Source: Mycobacterium saskatchewanense
GTDB lineage: Bacteria > Actinomycetota > Actinomycetes > Mycobacteriales > Mycobacteriaceae
DNA length: 64,000 nucleotides
NCBI RefSeq assembly: GCF_010729105.1
Contig: NZ_AP022573.1
Span: 4,340,001 to 4,404,000, forward strand
Direction: 5' to 3'
The notes under the pieces are model-generated. The model searched no databases, was not told the origin of the DNA, and worked only from the letters and a program-made list of their open reading frames with translations. This document shows positions 19,701 to 28,411 of this stretch, piece by piece. Both the position numbers and the translations under genes were made by a program. The number at the start of each line of letters is the position of its first letter. Positions within the stretch are counted from its first letter, which is position 1.

Positions 19701-20628
19701 CGCCGCGGTAGCGGCCTCCGCCCTCACGGCCGCGGAACCGGCCGCGGTGCTCGGCGCCCTGGACAAATACGCGACCAGCGTCACCGGGGCGCGCTGCGCG
19801 ACGGTGGCCTACGCCGTCGTCGACACCTCCGACCCCGAACGCGCCGCCCGCCTCGGCTACAGCTGCGCGGGCCATCCCTATCCCCTGCTGGCCACCCCGG
19901 ACGGCCCGCCGGTGTTCCTGGAATCCGGCCGGCGCCCGCCGGTCGCGGTCCGGGAAACACCAGGCGACGGCGCCCGCGGCCCGACCGCGGAGGTCGACCT
20001 GCCGCCGGGCAGCCTGGTCGTGCTCTACACCGACGGGCTCATCGAGCGGGTCGGCGAGACCCTGGACGAGGGATTCGCGCGGCTGCGTTCCGCGGTCGCC
20101 GACTGCGCCGACCGTCCCGTGGAGTCCGTCTGCGCCGAGGTGCTGAGCCGGATGGCCCCGCCGGGTGGTTACCGCGACGACGTGGTGGTGCTCGCGCTGC
20201 GGCCGAGCCACACCGCCGCCCGCAGCTTCGCCACCGTGCTCCCCGCGGTGCCCGCCCAGATCCCCGTCGGGCGCGGGCGGCTGCGGGACTGGCTGGCCGG
20301 CATCGCCGTCCCGCCGCAACGCGAAATGGACATCCTGCTGGCGATCGGCGAGGCCGTGACCAACGCGATCGAGCACGGCAGCCGCAGCGAGCCGCGCAAG
20401 ACGGTGTCCGTCGAGGCGTTCCTGCGGGAGGGGACCGTCTCGGTCACCGTCAGCGACACCGGCCGGTGGCTCGGCGACTCGTCGGCCAGCCTGCGCAGCC
20501 GGCGCCGCGGACGCGGCCTCACGCTGATGAGCGGCTTGGCCGACCGCGTCGACACGGTACGCACCCCGGCCGGCACCCAGGTGACCCTGGAGTTCGACCA
20601 CGCGGTCGCGACGAACCCGATCGGTTAG
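16765..20628 (+). CDS. Hybrid histidine kinase / receiver / SpoIIE phosphatase / anti-sigma ATPase
   Basis: A 1287-residue soluble protein with an exceptional domain order. About 1-165: PAS-like sensor. About 173-335: GAF. About 340-575: histidine kinase with H351 in VSHEFRTPL, N-box NLLSNAVKYTL and G-box GTGIGLSLVRG. About 605-725: receiver with D655 in IVTDVMMPGLDG and lysine in LPKPF. About 742-895: second GAF. About 900-1140: PP2C/SpoIIE phosphatase with GGDWYSV, VGDVVGHG, YTDGLIE and RDDVVVLALR. About 1155-1285: HATPase_c_2 domain of RsbW type (LAIGEAVTNAIEHG, RGRGLTLMSGLADRV). No membrane segment is seen. It is translationally coupled to the STAS gene, so it may both phosphorylate and dephosphorylate that partner under control of its own phosphorelay; that circuit is inferred. 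Confidence 0.93.
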   Translation: MNARLPGDLAVAVSLGGEMGRRFAEFDWTTHALGSPDEWSSEVRAAVAMTLTSRFPIVLWLGRTDLFLVYNDGYAQILGDKHPAALGCPARQVWSEIWEEIGPMLAGVFATGNATWSDDLMLPLVTGGLPLERYFTFTYSPILSGDGGVSAIFCAVIETTERVLSQRRLHLLNAVAAATMEARTVNEAVSAAVTACAAQPADLPFMAVYVQDAEAGEITLRGATASVLPLLPRELGQLTVWDAASRPRTELRLVDGVADAIPGIAEVLGDGCCEQAVVLPLGEGPTAGALVVGTSARRPLDDQYRGFCQLLADQLSSAFTSIDSYERERERADALAELDRAKTAFLTNVSHEFRTPLALLLGAIDDALSDAPPGSALADRLGTAGRNARRLQRLVDSLLDFSRIEAGRANAQLVCTDVGALTAHIASSFSELCHRAGLELTIDCDPAPADIDPGMWETIVLNLLSNAVKYTLRGAISVAASTDATHCLVTVRDTGVGIAADDLGRLFERFYRAENARGRSVEGTGIGLSLVRGLVELQNGTVQIDSELDRGTTVTIRLPQSAGAAAGQNPAIAPDETNPYLAEARQWLTSISEPDRASEAPRRSRQLVLIADDNADMRAHLDRVLSAHWDTVLVADGESALAAARRLRPDAIVTDVMMPGLDGFEVLAGIRADATLAATPVLMLSARAGAEAVTEGFAGGADDYLPKPFRSQELVERVASRLSAVARERDRQRRETQLRLASDLVQLDSALQASDSVAGILDALLRSPFGSGGAAAAAIGVLDDERHIRFEYAGDVPVELRDRYHVTALDSPLVGSDVVRGGEPMIVPDTLDLPPRYQHAAQDTADSVRACVAHPLRDGADRVVGVLLLLWPAPRQFEPAERETFARMAELTSSALDRIRVMAHEHRIAIDFQEHLLDLDHSSTAAVVAAVYQPAGEAMRVGGDWYSVTPLDRSSRIAISVGDVVGHGLSAAIVMSRLRAAVAASALTAAEPAAVLGALDKYATSVTGARCATVAYAVVDTSDPERAARLGYSCAGHPYPLLATPDGPPVFLESGRRPPVAVRETPGDGARGPTAEVDLPPGSLVVLYTDGLIERVGETLDEGFARLRSAVADCADRPVESVCAEVLSRMAPPGGYRDDVVVLALRPSHTAARSFATVLPAVPAQIPVGRGRLRDWLAGIAVPPQREMDILLAIGEAVTNAIEHGSRSEPRKTVSVEAFLREGTVSVTVSDTGRWLGDSSASLRSRRRGRGLTLMSGLADRVDTVRTPAGTQVTLEFDHAVATNPIG

Positions 20629-20903
20629 GCCTCCTCCATCGCGTCGCCGAGTTCCTCGAGGATCTTGTTGTGGTGGTTGGCCGCCAGCAGGTGCCCGGCC
20701 GCGATCACCACGGCCACCGGCCAGTCGATGAGCTCGAACGCGGCCAGGGCGGCCAGGCCCCCGAAGTAGGCCAGCTGCTCGGGCCGCGGTATCTCGACCG
20801 AGCCGAGCACCGGCAGGTTCACCACGAACGTCTCACCCTCACGGATCTTCTCCACCGCGTCGCGCTGTGACGTCCCCCGCCGCGCCTTCTTTTCCGCCAT
20901 CAT
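20625..20903 (-). CDS. Conserved hypothetical protein (Rv0424c equivalent)
   Basis: A 92-residue protein with a charged N-terminus (EKKARRGTSQRDAVEKIREG), a central segment VNLPVLGSVEIPRPEQLAYF and a hydrophobic stretch (GGLAALAAFELIDWPVAVVIAAGHLLA) followed by an acidic tail. Length and position match Rv0424c. It resembles the C-terminal hydrophobic part of the Rv0426c-type protein at 25433-25879, which also contains a VEWPILLAVGGG segment. Function unknown; probably membrane associated. It overlaps the convergent kinase gene by four bases. Confidence 0.75.
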   Translation of the reverse strand: MMAEKKARRGTSQRDAVEKIREGETFVVNLPVLGSVEIPRPEQLAYFGGLAALAAFELIDWPVAVVIAAGHLLAANHHNKILEELGDAMEEA

Positions 20904-20967
20904 TTGCCTTTCCGTAACGAAGGATTTGCCCCGTCGCCGAGTGCCGCAACCACCGTCGGACCTATGG

Positions 20968-23900
20968 CTAAGACCGACTCCGGGATCGACTCCGTGACCG
21001 ATCCGCTGGCGTCGTCGATTGCTTCCGTGCTGAGGGTGCCCCTGGTGGAACTTTATGCGCTGTTGTGGCGGGTCGGCGTCGTGGATGTTCGGCGGGACGG
21101 TCGGGCGCGTCCGGCAGCCGTCGCGGCGTGTCCGAACTGCTCATCCGTTCCGACACCCGGTTCGCAACGCCGATCGCGACCGTCGCCGCAGCCGCGGTCC
21201 CCAGGGCCTGCGCCCACCCGACCGGACCGAGCGGCGTACAGCCGAGCAACTGGCTGACCACCGGGATGCTGATGATCGTCCCCATCGCCGCGAGCGAGCC
21301 CCCGGCGGTGAGCACCACCAGCGGGGCGCGCGACTCCAGCAGCGTCTGACCCAGCTCGGCGCCGACCAGCGCGACCAGCGCCACCGTGGAGGCGCGCTGC
21401 GGGCGCCCGGTGACGCTCGCCATCGTCCAGGCCGCGGTCGTCGCGGCGGCGGTGGTAACGCCCCGGATCGCCACGGCGCGCCACAGCTCCGGCTGGTCCG
21501 GGCCGCGCTTGGCGGGGTCGACCGGGCCGCTGGGCTTGCTCACCGCCAGGGCGGCGGCGGGCAGCGCGTCGGTCATCATGTTGACGAGCAGCAGCTGCCG
21601 CGTGTTCAGCGGTGACGTGCCGGTGACAGCGCTGCCGATGATCGCGAACAACACCTCGCCGGCGTTGCCGCCGAGCAGCACCGACACCGCGGACTGCACC
21701 CGCTGCCACAGCTGACGCCCTTCGATGATGGCGTGCAGCAGGCCCTCGATGCGGGCGTCGACCAGCACCACGTCGGCCGCCATGTGGGCCGGGTCGCTGC
21801 CGCCGGCGACGACGCCGATGCCGACGGTGGCGGCCCGGATGGCGGCGGCGTCGTTGGAGCCGTCGCCGACCATCGCGCACAGCACGCCGGCGGCCTCGAG
21901 CGTCTGTACGACCTGGACCTTGTTCTCGGGCGTCATGCGGGCGAAGATGACCCGCTCGGTCACGACGCGTTCCTGGTCCTTACGCGACAGGGCGTCCCAC
22001 TCGGCGCCACTGATCACCTGCTCGGCGGTCACCGACAGGCCCAGCTCGCCGGCGATGGCCTTCGCGGTGATCGGGTGGTCGCCGGTGATCAGCTTGACTC
22101 CCACGCCCTGTTCCCGAAGGTTCGCGAGCAGCTCGGCGGCCTCGGGCCGGGGGGTGTCGGACAAACCGAGGAACCCGGCCAGGGTCAGCCCGTCGCCGGC
22201 GAACTCCGCGATGGCGTCGGGGTCGTCGCCGATGGCCCGCGCCTCCTGCGGGCTGAGCTCGCGCCGCGCCACCGCGATCACGCGCAGCCCGTCGGCGGCG
22301 AGCCCGCCGACGGTCTCGTCCATCGTCGGGTCGGCGTCCGCGCAGGCGGCCAGCACCACCTCGGGCGCCCCTTTGACGGTCAGCTCGCGATCGGTGACCG
22401 AGGCGGAGAACGACCTGCCGGACCGGAAGGGCAGGTGGGCCCTGACCTGCCCGGTCTCCGGGACCGGTTCCGGTGCCACGGCCCGGGCGGCCTCGACGAT
22501 CGCGGCGTCGGTGGCATGCACGTGCGGGTCGCCGTTCGACGCCGGCGCGGCGTGGGCGGCGCAGCGCAGCACCTCGTCGCGGGAATGGCCGGAAGCCGGG
22601 TGGACCTGCGCCACCCGCAGGCGGTTCTGGCTGAGGGTTCCGGTCTTGTCGAAGCACACCACGTCGATGCGGCCGAGCGCCTCCACCGAACGTGGGACGC
22701 GGACCAGGGCGCCGAATTTCGTCAGCCGGCGCGCCGACGCCGCCTGCGCCAGCGTCGCCACCAGCGGCATGCCCTCGGGCACCGCGGCGACGGCGATCGC
22801 GATGCCGCTGGCCACCGCCTGGCGCAGGGTCGAGCCGCGCAGCAGTCCTAGCGCGCCGACGAGGCCCCCGCCGGTCATGCTGACGGGAAAGGCCCGGTTC
22901 GTGAGCTGGCTGAGCTGGTGCTGCAGGCCGATGTCCGAGGAGCTGTCGGCCGACACCAGTTCGGCGGCCCGGCGTTCCTGCGTGTCGGCGCCGACGGCGG
23001 TCACCACCGCCAGCGCGGTGCCCGCCACCAGGGTGGTGCCCGCATAAACCATGCACCGGCGCTCGGCGAGGTCGGCGCCGGGCGTGGCCTCGACCTGCTT
23101 CTCCACCGACAGCGACTCGCCGGTCAGCGTGGACTCGTCGACCTCGACGTCGACCTCCTCGAGGATGCGGGCGTCGGCCGGCACCACCTCGTGGGTCCGC
23201 ACCTCGATGATGTCGCCGGGCTCGAGCTGCGCGGCCAGGACGTCGGTATAGACCCGCTCCCCGTCGGTGCCGGAGGTCACCTTCCGGGCGGGCGGGATCT
23301 GTTGCGCGAGAAGGATGTTCAGTCGGTTCTCGGCGCGCAGCCGCTGGCTGGCCGCCAGCATCGAGTTCCCGGCCAGCACCGAGAAGACCAGCACCGCGTC
23401 GACGGGCGAGCCCAGCACCGCGCTGGCCGCCGACCCCAGCGCCAGCACGGGCGTCAGCGGGTCGCTCAGCTCCGCGCCGACGGCCTTGACGAACTGCCAC
23501 AACGCATTCTCGGCCGGTTGGCCGAACTGCGCGGTCTCCCGGGTCGCCGGCAGCCGCGCGCCCGTCGCGAGCGTTCTCTGCACCTGGTCGGGTGACATGG
23601 CGTGCCATTCGTGCACGGCGGCGGGCCGCGGCGAGTCCGCGCCGACGATGCCGCGCGCCAACAGGTAACCCGAGAACAGGCCCGCGGCCGCGCCGGTGGT
23701 GACCGGGCCGCGCCCGACGCCGCGGACACCGGGGATCATCAGCAGTGAACCCATGGCCGTTGCGCCGGCGGATATCTCGACGCCGCGCCGCGCGGCGGCC
23801 CTGGCCGCCGGCAGCGCGTGCAACACCCGCCAGGCCGCCGCCAGATCGGGCAGGAGCAGGTCCGCGGACCACAGCGGCGGCCCGGAACCGGGCTGCGGCA

Positions 23901-25413
23901 GCACGCCGAGCGCGACGTCAGCCGACCAGATCGCCTGCGCCGCAGCCGATGACAGCACCGCCACGACGCGGCCGGCCTCGCGCAGCTCGGCGACCGCCTG
24001 GGCGAGGGCGCCGTCGACGGACCGGCCGGCCGGCCGGATGTCGTCGAACGCGGCCCGCAGCTCGCCGAGCGAATCCGCTTCCACGGACACCAGCTCGGCT
24101 TGGGTGTGGCGCGCCTCGGCGACCACGGCCGACGCCAACGGGTCGTGGGCGAGGGCGAAGAGTGCCTCCACCGTCACGTCCGGCCCGCTTGCCGATATCC
24201 CGGGGACCGGGCGCCAGCCCGGCTTCAGGCCGCTGTTCTCCAGCATCAACTGGGCGCGGTTCCACGCCGCCGGCAGGTCGCGCTCGTGGGCGCCGCGGAT
24301 GCGCGCTACCCGCAGCGTGTCGCTGCACAACACGCGCGGGTCGATGACGATCGCGTCCACCCGATGCAGGTGGCGCAGCGCCTCGGGCCGCAGCGGCAGC
24401 ACCCCGTGGCGGGCGGAGAGGCCCTGTCCGAGCCCGGCGGCGAAGGCCTCCGGCGTGGTGCGGTTGGCCGCCGGCGTGGTCACCAGGAGCGCGGTCGCGG
24501 CCGTCAACGGGTTGCGGCTGGTGGCGCCGACCACCGCGGCGCTGAGGGCCTGGGCCAGCGCGAAGCGACTGGCGTGGCGTTCCCGGGGGCGGCCGCGCGG
24601 CGGCTTGAGCCGGGTGAGCTCGCCGGCGCGGGGCTGGTCGGCGTATCTGGCCAGGTCCGGCTCGTACCGTTGCCACGCGCGCGCCTCGGCGCGCGCCTCG
24701 GCCGCTTTCAGCGACTGCATCAACAGCCCCACCGACAGGGAGGCCGGAGATTGCGTCACCGTTTCCGCGGCCGTCACGGCCAGCGTCATCAGGGTGTCGG
24801 TCGCCGGCCGGCCGATGCGGTCCTCGATCAGTCGGCGCAGCCAGGGCTGGTAGTCCACCGCGACGACGCCCGCCAGGGCGGCGACCGGCACGCGCGGCCA
24901 CCGCAGCGCCCGGCCGGTGAGCGCGATGCCCAGTCCGGTGGCGGTGGCGGCCACCGTCACCGCCCTGGTCGCCAACACCACGCCGTCGCCCGGCAGGCTC
25001 GCCGCGGGAACCGTCACGGGCGTGAGTTCGTCCGCCGCGCAGTCCCTTTCGGCACGATCGACGATGCGGCACAGGTCGCGCAGCGAGGTGTCCGCGCCGG
25101 CGAGGCCGACGATCACGCGCGACAGGGGATAGTTCAGGCTTGCCGACGTGGTGCCGGGGTGCGCGTCGATCGCGTCGAGCACGCGGCGGCCGAGCCGGTC
25201 GTCGTCGAGGCCGCGCACCTCGATCCAGGCGCGGTCCTCGCCGCGCCAGCAGCGCCGGCTCAGCGTGGTCTCGTAGGAAAGGTCCCCCGCGATCGCCCGG
25301 GCGCCCTCGCGGACCGGGATGGCGGCGATGCCGACCAGGGTGGTGGCCGCGTTGACGCCGGTCGCGACGGCACGTACGGGCAGCGTTCGTCGTATTGAGG
25401 TGGCAATGCTCAA
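20968..25413 (-). CDS. ctpH: Metal cation P-type ATPase CtpH
   Basis: A 1481-residue pump equivalent to Rv0425c. The first 600 residues or so form the long mycobacterial extension with two or more hydrophobic segments. The catalytic part has TLTGESLSVEKQ (actuator), CFDKTGTLSQ with the phosphorylated aspartate at residue 922, an AFLGLSDTPR-type region, and GDGSNDAAAIRAA in the P-domain. The transport-site motif PEGMPL resembles those of calcium/metal pumps, but the substrate is not certain. Rv0426c lies 19 bases upstream in the same direction, so they are probably one transcript. The last 55 residues, rich in Pro, Arg and Ser and ending in an RS repeat, look unlike a normal P-type ATPase end and lie opposite a plausible plus-strand frame. 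Confidence 0.9.
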   Translation of the reverse strand: MSIATSIRRTLPVRAVATGVNAATTLVGIAAIPVREGARAIAGDLSYETTLSRRCWRGEDRAWIEVRGLDDDRLGRRVLDAIDAHPGTTSASLNYPLSRVIVGLAGADTSLRDLCRIVDRAERDCAADELTPVTVPAASLPGDGVVLATRAVTVAATATGLGIALTGRALRWPRVPVAALAGVVAVDYQPWLRRLIEDRIGRPATDTLMTLAVTAAETVTQSPASLSVGLLMQSLKAAEARAEARAWQRYEPDLARYADQPRAGELTRLKPPRGRPRERHASRFALAQALSAAVVGATSRNPLTAATALLVTTPAANRTTPEAFAAGLGQGLSARHGVLPLRPEALRHLHRVDAIVIDPRVLCSDTLRVARIRGAHERDLPAAWNRAQLMLENSGLKPGWRPVPGISASGPDVTVEALFALAHDPLASAVVAEARHTQAELVSVEADSLGELRAAFDDIRPAGRSVDGALAQAVAELREAGRVVAVLSSAAAQAIWSADVALGVLPQPGSGPPLWSADLLLPDLAAAWRVLHALPAARAAARRGVEISAGATAMGSLLMIPGVRGVGRGPVTTGAAAGLFSGYLLARGIVGADSPRPAAVHEWHAMSPDQVQRTLATGARLPATRETAQFGQPAENALWQFVKAVGAELSDPLTPVLALGSAASAVLGSPVDAVLVFSVLAGNSMLAASQRLRAENRLNILLAQQIPPARKVTSGTDGERVYTDVLAAQLEPGDIIEVRTHEVVPADARILEEVDVEVDESTLTGESLSVEKQVEATPGADLAERRCMVYAGTTLVAGTALAVVTAVGADTQERRAAELVSADSSSDIGLQHQLSQLTNRAFPVSMTGGGLVGALGLLRGSTLRQAVASGIAIAVAAVPEGMPLVATLAQAASARRLTKFGALVRVPRSVEALGRIDVVCFDKTGTLSQNRLRVAQVHPASGHSRDEVLRCAAHAAPASNGDPHVHATDAAIVEAARAVAPEPVPETGQVRAHLPFRSGRSFSASVTDRELTVKGAPEVVLAACADADPTMDETVGGLAADGLRVIAVARRELSPQEARAIGDDPDAIAEFAGDGLTLAGFLGLSDTPRPEAAELLANLREQGVGVKLITGDHPITAKAIAGELGLSVTAEQVISGAEWDALSRKDQERVVTERVIFARMTPENKVQVVQTLEAAGVLCAMVGDGSNDAAAIRAATVGIGVVAGGSDPAHMAADVVLVDARIEGLLHAIIEGRQLWQRVQSAVSVLLGGNAGEVLFAIIGSAVTGTSPLNTRQLLLVNMMTDALPAAALAVSKPSGPVDPAKRGPDQPELWRAVAIRGVTTAAATTAAWTMASVTGRPQRASTVALVALVGAELGQTLLESRAPLVVLTAGGSLAAMGTIISIPVVSQLLGCTPLGPVGWAQALGTAAAATVAIGVANRVSERMSSSDTPRRLPDAPDRPAEHPRRRPATTAHKVPPGAPSARKQSTTPADRSRSRSRSRS

Positions 25414-25432
25414 GCTGGCTCTGCGGGCCCTT

Positions 25433-25879
25433 CTAGTTGGTGCTGCGCAGTTCGGTCGTGCTACCGGCGGCGCGACGTCGGGCCGTCTTCTTCGCGGGCG
25501 CCGGCTTCGCGGCGGCCTTCGGTTGGGCCGGCTTGTCGGGCGCCGCCGCCACGGGCACGGGCTTGAGGTTTGCTTTCGCGGGCGGCTGCGCCTTGCGGGT
25601 GAGCCGTTGCAGCAAGAGCGCGCCGCCGCCGACTGCCAGCAGTATCGGCCACTCCACCAGGCCGGCCACGCCGAGCGCGCCGAACGCCACGGCGGCCGCG
25701 GGCGCCGAGTGGCTGCCGCTGCTGATCCCGCGCTTGACGCCCTCCGCCGCCCCGGTCACGCCGCCGACGACTCCGTTCACGGCCGCGCCACCCGCCGCGC
25801 CGGCCGCCGCGGTGGTCGCGGTCGCCGCCCGGTTCACCGCCTGACCAACTCCCCGGACCGCCCCGCCGATGACACTCAT
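25433..25879 (-). CDS. Alanine-rich membrane-associated protein (Rv0426c equivalent)
   Basis: A 148-residue protein starting MSVIGGAVRGVGQ, with a long Ala/Gly-rich helix region (about 15-60), a hydrophobic hairpin (PAAAVAFGALGVAGLVEWPI and LLAVGGGALLLQRL) and a Lys/Pro/Ala-rich tail of the histone-like kind (AKKTARRR). ATG 25879 was chosen over the longer frame beginning at 25969 because it gives the length of Rv0426c and removes an atypical leader. Function unknown; its place directly before ctpH suggests an accessory role for that pump. Confidence 0.75.
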   Translation of the reverse strand: MSVIGGAVRGVGQAVNRAATATTAAAGAAGGAAVNGVVGGVTGAAEGVKRGISSGSHSAPAAAVAFGALGVAGLVEWPILLAVGGGALLLQRLTRKAQPPAKANLKPVPVAAAPDKPAQPKAAAKPAPAKKTARRRAAGSTTELRSTN

Positions 25880-26000
25880 GATGACTCCCTGGCTATTGAT
25901 GCTCTTGCGGCACGTGAATAATGTGAAAGCCTGCCACGTTGTGTACCCGCAGACAACGCGAGTACGCATCTTATTTCCCCTGCGTTAACCCGCACAGGCC

Positions 26001-26828
26001 CTATTCGCGCCGGATGTCGACGAACACGGGCGCGTGATCGCTGGGCGCCTTGCCCTTGCGTTCGTCGCGGATGATCTGCGCGTCGGTCACCCGCCCGGCC
26101 AGGGCCGGCGAGGCGAGGATGAAGTCGATCCGCATGCCCTGCCTCTTCGGGAACCGTAGCTGCGTGTAATCCCAATACGTGTAAACCCCCGGACCGGGCG
26201 CGAAAGGCCTTACCACATCCGCGAATTGGGCGTCGACGATGTCGTTGAACGCGCGGCGCTCCGGTGCCGAGACGTGGGTGGCGCCGGCATAGAACTCGGG
26301 GCTCCAGACGTCCTCGTCCGTCGGGGCGATGTTCCAGTCGCCGACCAGCGCGATCTGTGCCGCGGGATCGTCGCGCAGCCAACCGGAGGCGGTATCACGC
26401 AGTGCCGCAAGCCATTCGAGCTTGTAGGTGTAATGCGGGTCACCGAGCGCCCGGCCGTTGGGCACGTACAGGCTCCACACCCGGATGCCGGCGCAGGTGG
26501 CGCCCAGCGCGCGCGCCTCGGCCGTGGCGGCCACGTCCGGCTTGCTGCTCCAGGTGGGCTGCCCCTCGAAGCCGATCTGCACGTCCTCGAGCCCGACCCG
26601 CGAGGCGATCGCGACGCCGTTCCACTGGTTGAACCCGACGTGGGCCACCTCGTAGCCGAGCTCGAACAGGGGCAGGGTGGGGAACTGGCCGTCGGAACAC
26701 TTGGTCTCCTGCATGGCGAGCACGTCCACGTCGGCGCGGGACAGCCAGTCGACGACGCGGGGCAGCCGGGTGCGGATCGAGTTGACGTTCCAGGTGGCCA
26801 GGCGGAGCTTGGGGGCGGCGTCGGCCAT
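26001..26828 (-). CDS. xthA: Exodeoxyribonuclease III (XthA)
   Basis: An AP endonuclease/3'-phosphodiesterase of base excision repair. The 275-residue protein has all endonuclease-exonuclease-phosphatase motifs: LATWNVNSIRTRLP (metal-binding Asn), DVLAMQETKCSD (catalytic Glu), VWSLYVPNGR, LVGDWNIAPTDEDVW (Asp/Asn pair), IDFILAS and the C-terminal SDHAPVFVDI. Full length for the family and same position as Rv0427c. Confidence 0.95.
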   Translation of the reverse strand: MADAAPKLRLATWNVNSIRTRLPRVVDWLSRADVDVLAMQETKCSDGQFPTLPLFELGYEVAHVGFNQWNGVAIASRVGLEDVQIGFEGQPTWSSKPDVAATAEARALGATCAGIRVWSLYVPNGRALGDPHYTYKLEWLAALRDTASGWLRDDPAAQIALVGDWNIAPTDEDVWSPEFYAGATHVSAPERRAFNDIVDAQFADVVRPFAPGPGVYTYWDYTQLRFPKRQGMRIDFILASPALAGRVTDAQIIRDERKGKAPSDHAPVFVDIRRE

Positions 26829-26830
26829 GG

Positions 26831-27670
26831 CTAGACGGTATCCCAGCCACCGGGCCTGGCCGGGAAGTAACGGCGGCGGTGGTGCGGCCGGAAGCCCAGC
26901 GCCGGGGTGGGCGCGTCATCGCCGTCGACAACGAGGTAACCCCGCGTGGCCCCACGCTCCGCGCCCCAGGCCAGCAGGGCCGCGCACAACGCGGACGCGG
27001 CCCCGTCGTCGGTGGCCCGCAGCCCCGAGAGTCCGACCCAGCGGGTGCCGTCGGTCGCCTCGGTCACCGCCGCCCGCGCGGACGCCCCGTCCGGATGCGC
27101 GCCGGACACCGCCTCGCCGTCGCAGGCGTCACCCGGCCGGGCCGACAGTGCGACGGCGGCGTCCGTCCGGCCTACGGTCCCCACGTCACGCACCAGCACG
27201 CGTTCGGTGCGCTCGCTCGCCGCCCCGGGCGATACGGGCAAGAGGCGGTCGGGAACGGCCAGCCGCGGCGTCAGGCCGCGCCGGTCGTACCACGCGACGA
27301 TCGCCGGCATCGAGCCGAGCGAAGCGGAGATCTCAAGCGGCAGGGCGGAATTCGTCGCCAACCCCGCTCCGGGCGCGGCGCGTAGCAGCCAGCCGTCCAG
27401 CCAGGCCCGCTCGGCACCGGGGGAGGCCGCCGCGGCCGCGTGCTCGAGGGCACGGATGTCGGAGGTGCGCACCGGCGCGTCGGTCAGCACCCGAAGGGCC
27501 GCCGCGTCCGCGGGCGCGAACTCGACGACGGCGCCCGTCTTGGTCCCCACCCGCACAACGGGGCCGACCTCCAGCAGGTGCCCGACCGCGTCGGTGAGCG
27601 GCGGAACCGATCCCGCCGGGCGGCGGTAGCGCACCGCCACCCGCGTGCCAAGCGGCGGCCACGCAATCAT
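26831..27670 (-). CDS. GNAT-family acetyltransferase (Rv0428c equivalent)
   Basis: A 279-residue protein with an N-terminal beta-rich segment (GTRVAVRYRRPAGSVPPLTD) and a C-terminal GNAT-like half (TRWVGLSGLRATDDGAASAL, AERGATRGYLVVDGDDAP, ALGFRPHHRRRYF). The acetyl-CoA loop is degenerate, as in this mycobacterial subfamily. ATG 27670 overlaps the def stop by one base (TGATG), so the two are coupled. Substrate unknown. Confidence 0.8.
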   Translation of the reverse strand: MIAWPPLGTRVAVRYRRPAGSVPPLTDAVGHLLEVGPVVRVGTKTGAVVEFAPADAAALRVLTDAPVRTSDIRALEHAAAAASPGAERAWLDGWLLRAAPGAGLATNSALPLEISASLGSMPAIVAWYDRRGLTPRLAVPDRLLPVSPGAASERTERVLVRDVGTVGRTDAAVALSARPGDACDGEAVSGAHPDGASARAAVTEATDGTRWVGLSGLRATDDGAASALCAALLAWGAERGATRGYLVVDGDDAPTPALGFRPHHRRRYFPARPGGWDTV

Positions 27671-28263
27671 CAGTGCCCGAACGGGTCCGGGTCCTCGCCC
27701 GGCAACCAGGACAGGCCGGGAACGCCCCAGCCGTGCCCTTTGACCGCACGTTTCGCGCTGCGCGCGTACCGGCCGATGAGGCGGTCGAGGTAGAGGAAGC
27801 CGTCCAGGTGCCCGGTCTCGTGCTGCAGCATCCGCGCGAACAGGCCGGTCCCCTCGATGTCGACCGGCTTGCCCTCGGCGTCGAGCCCGGTGACCCGCGC
27901 CCACTGCGCCCGCCCGGTGGGGAACGACTCGCCCGGAACCGACAGGCAGCCCTCCTCGTCGACGCCCGGGTCGGGCATGGTCTCGGGGATCTCGGAGGTC
28001 TCGAGGACCGGGTTGATGACGACACCGCGGCGGCGGTTGGCCATCCCGCGGTCGTCGGCGCAGTCGTAGACGAACACCCGCACCCCGTGGCCGATCTGGT
28101 TGGCGGCCAACCCGACGCCGTGCGCGGCATCCATGGTGTCGTACATGGTTTCGATCAGCTCGGCCAGGCCTGCCGGCAGCGATCCGTCGGCGCCGACCGG
28201 CACCGGCGTCGTCGGGGTGTGCAACACCGGATCGCCCACGATGCGGATGGGTACGACTGCCAT
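27670..28263 (-). CDS. def: Peptide deformylase
   Basis: Removes the formyl group from the initiator methionine of new proteins. The 197-residue enzyme has the three family motifs: [19 protein letters not shown] (Cys metal ligand) and QHETGHLDG (two His ligands and the catalytic Glu). Length equals that of the mycobacterial enzyme (Rv0429c). It heads a coupled set with the GNAT gene, with xthA close behind. Confidence 0.96.
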   Translation of the reverse strand: MAVVPIRIVGDPVLHTPTTPVPVGADGSLPAGLAELIETMYDTMDAAHGVGLAANQIGHGVRVFVYDCADDRGMANRRRGVVINPVLETSEIPETMPDPGVDEEGCLSVPGESFPTGRAQWARVTGLDAEGKPVDIEGTGLFARMLQHETGHLDGFLYLDRLIGRYARSAKRAVKGHGWGVPGLSWLPGEDPDPFGH

Positions 28264-28411
28264 GGTCGGCTAAGGTACCGCACGACGCGCGGGTCTTGAT
28301 GACGGCTTGAGGGTTCGCGGCGTGATTCAATAAGCGCCGAAACATGCCCCTAGGTAAGTCAAATCAAGTCGAGCAGTTCGAGAATCTCCGGAAGGGTCCA
28401 GGGGAAGCGAT

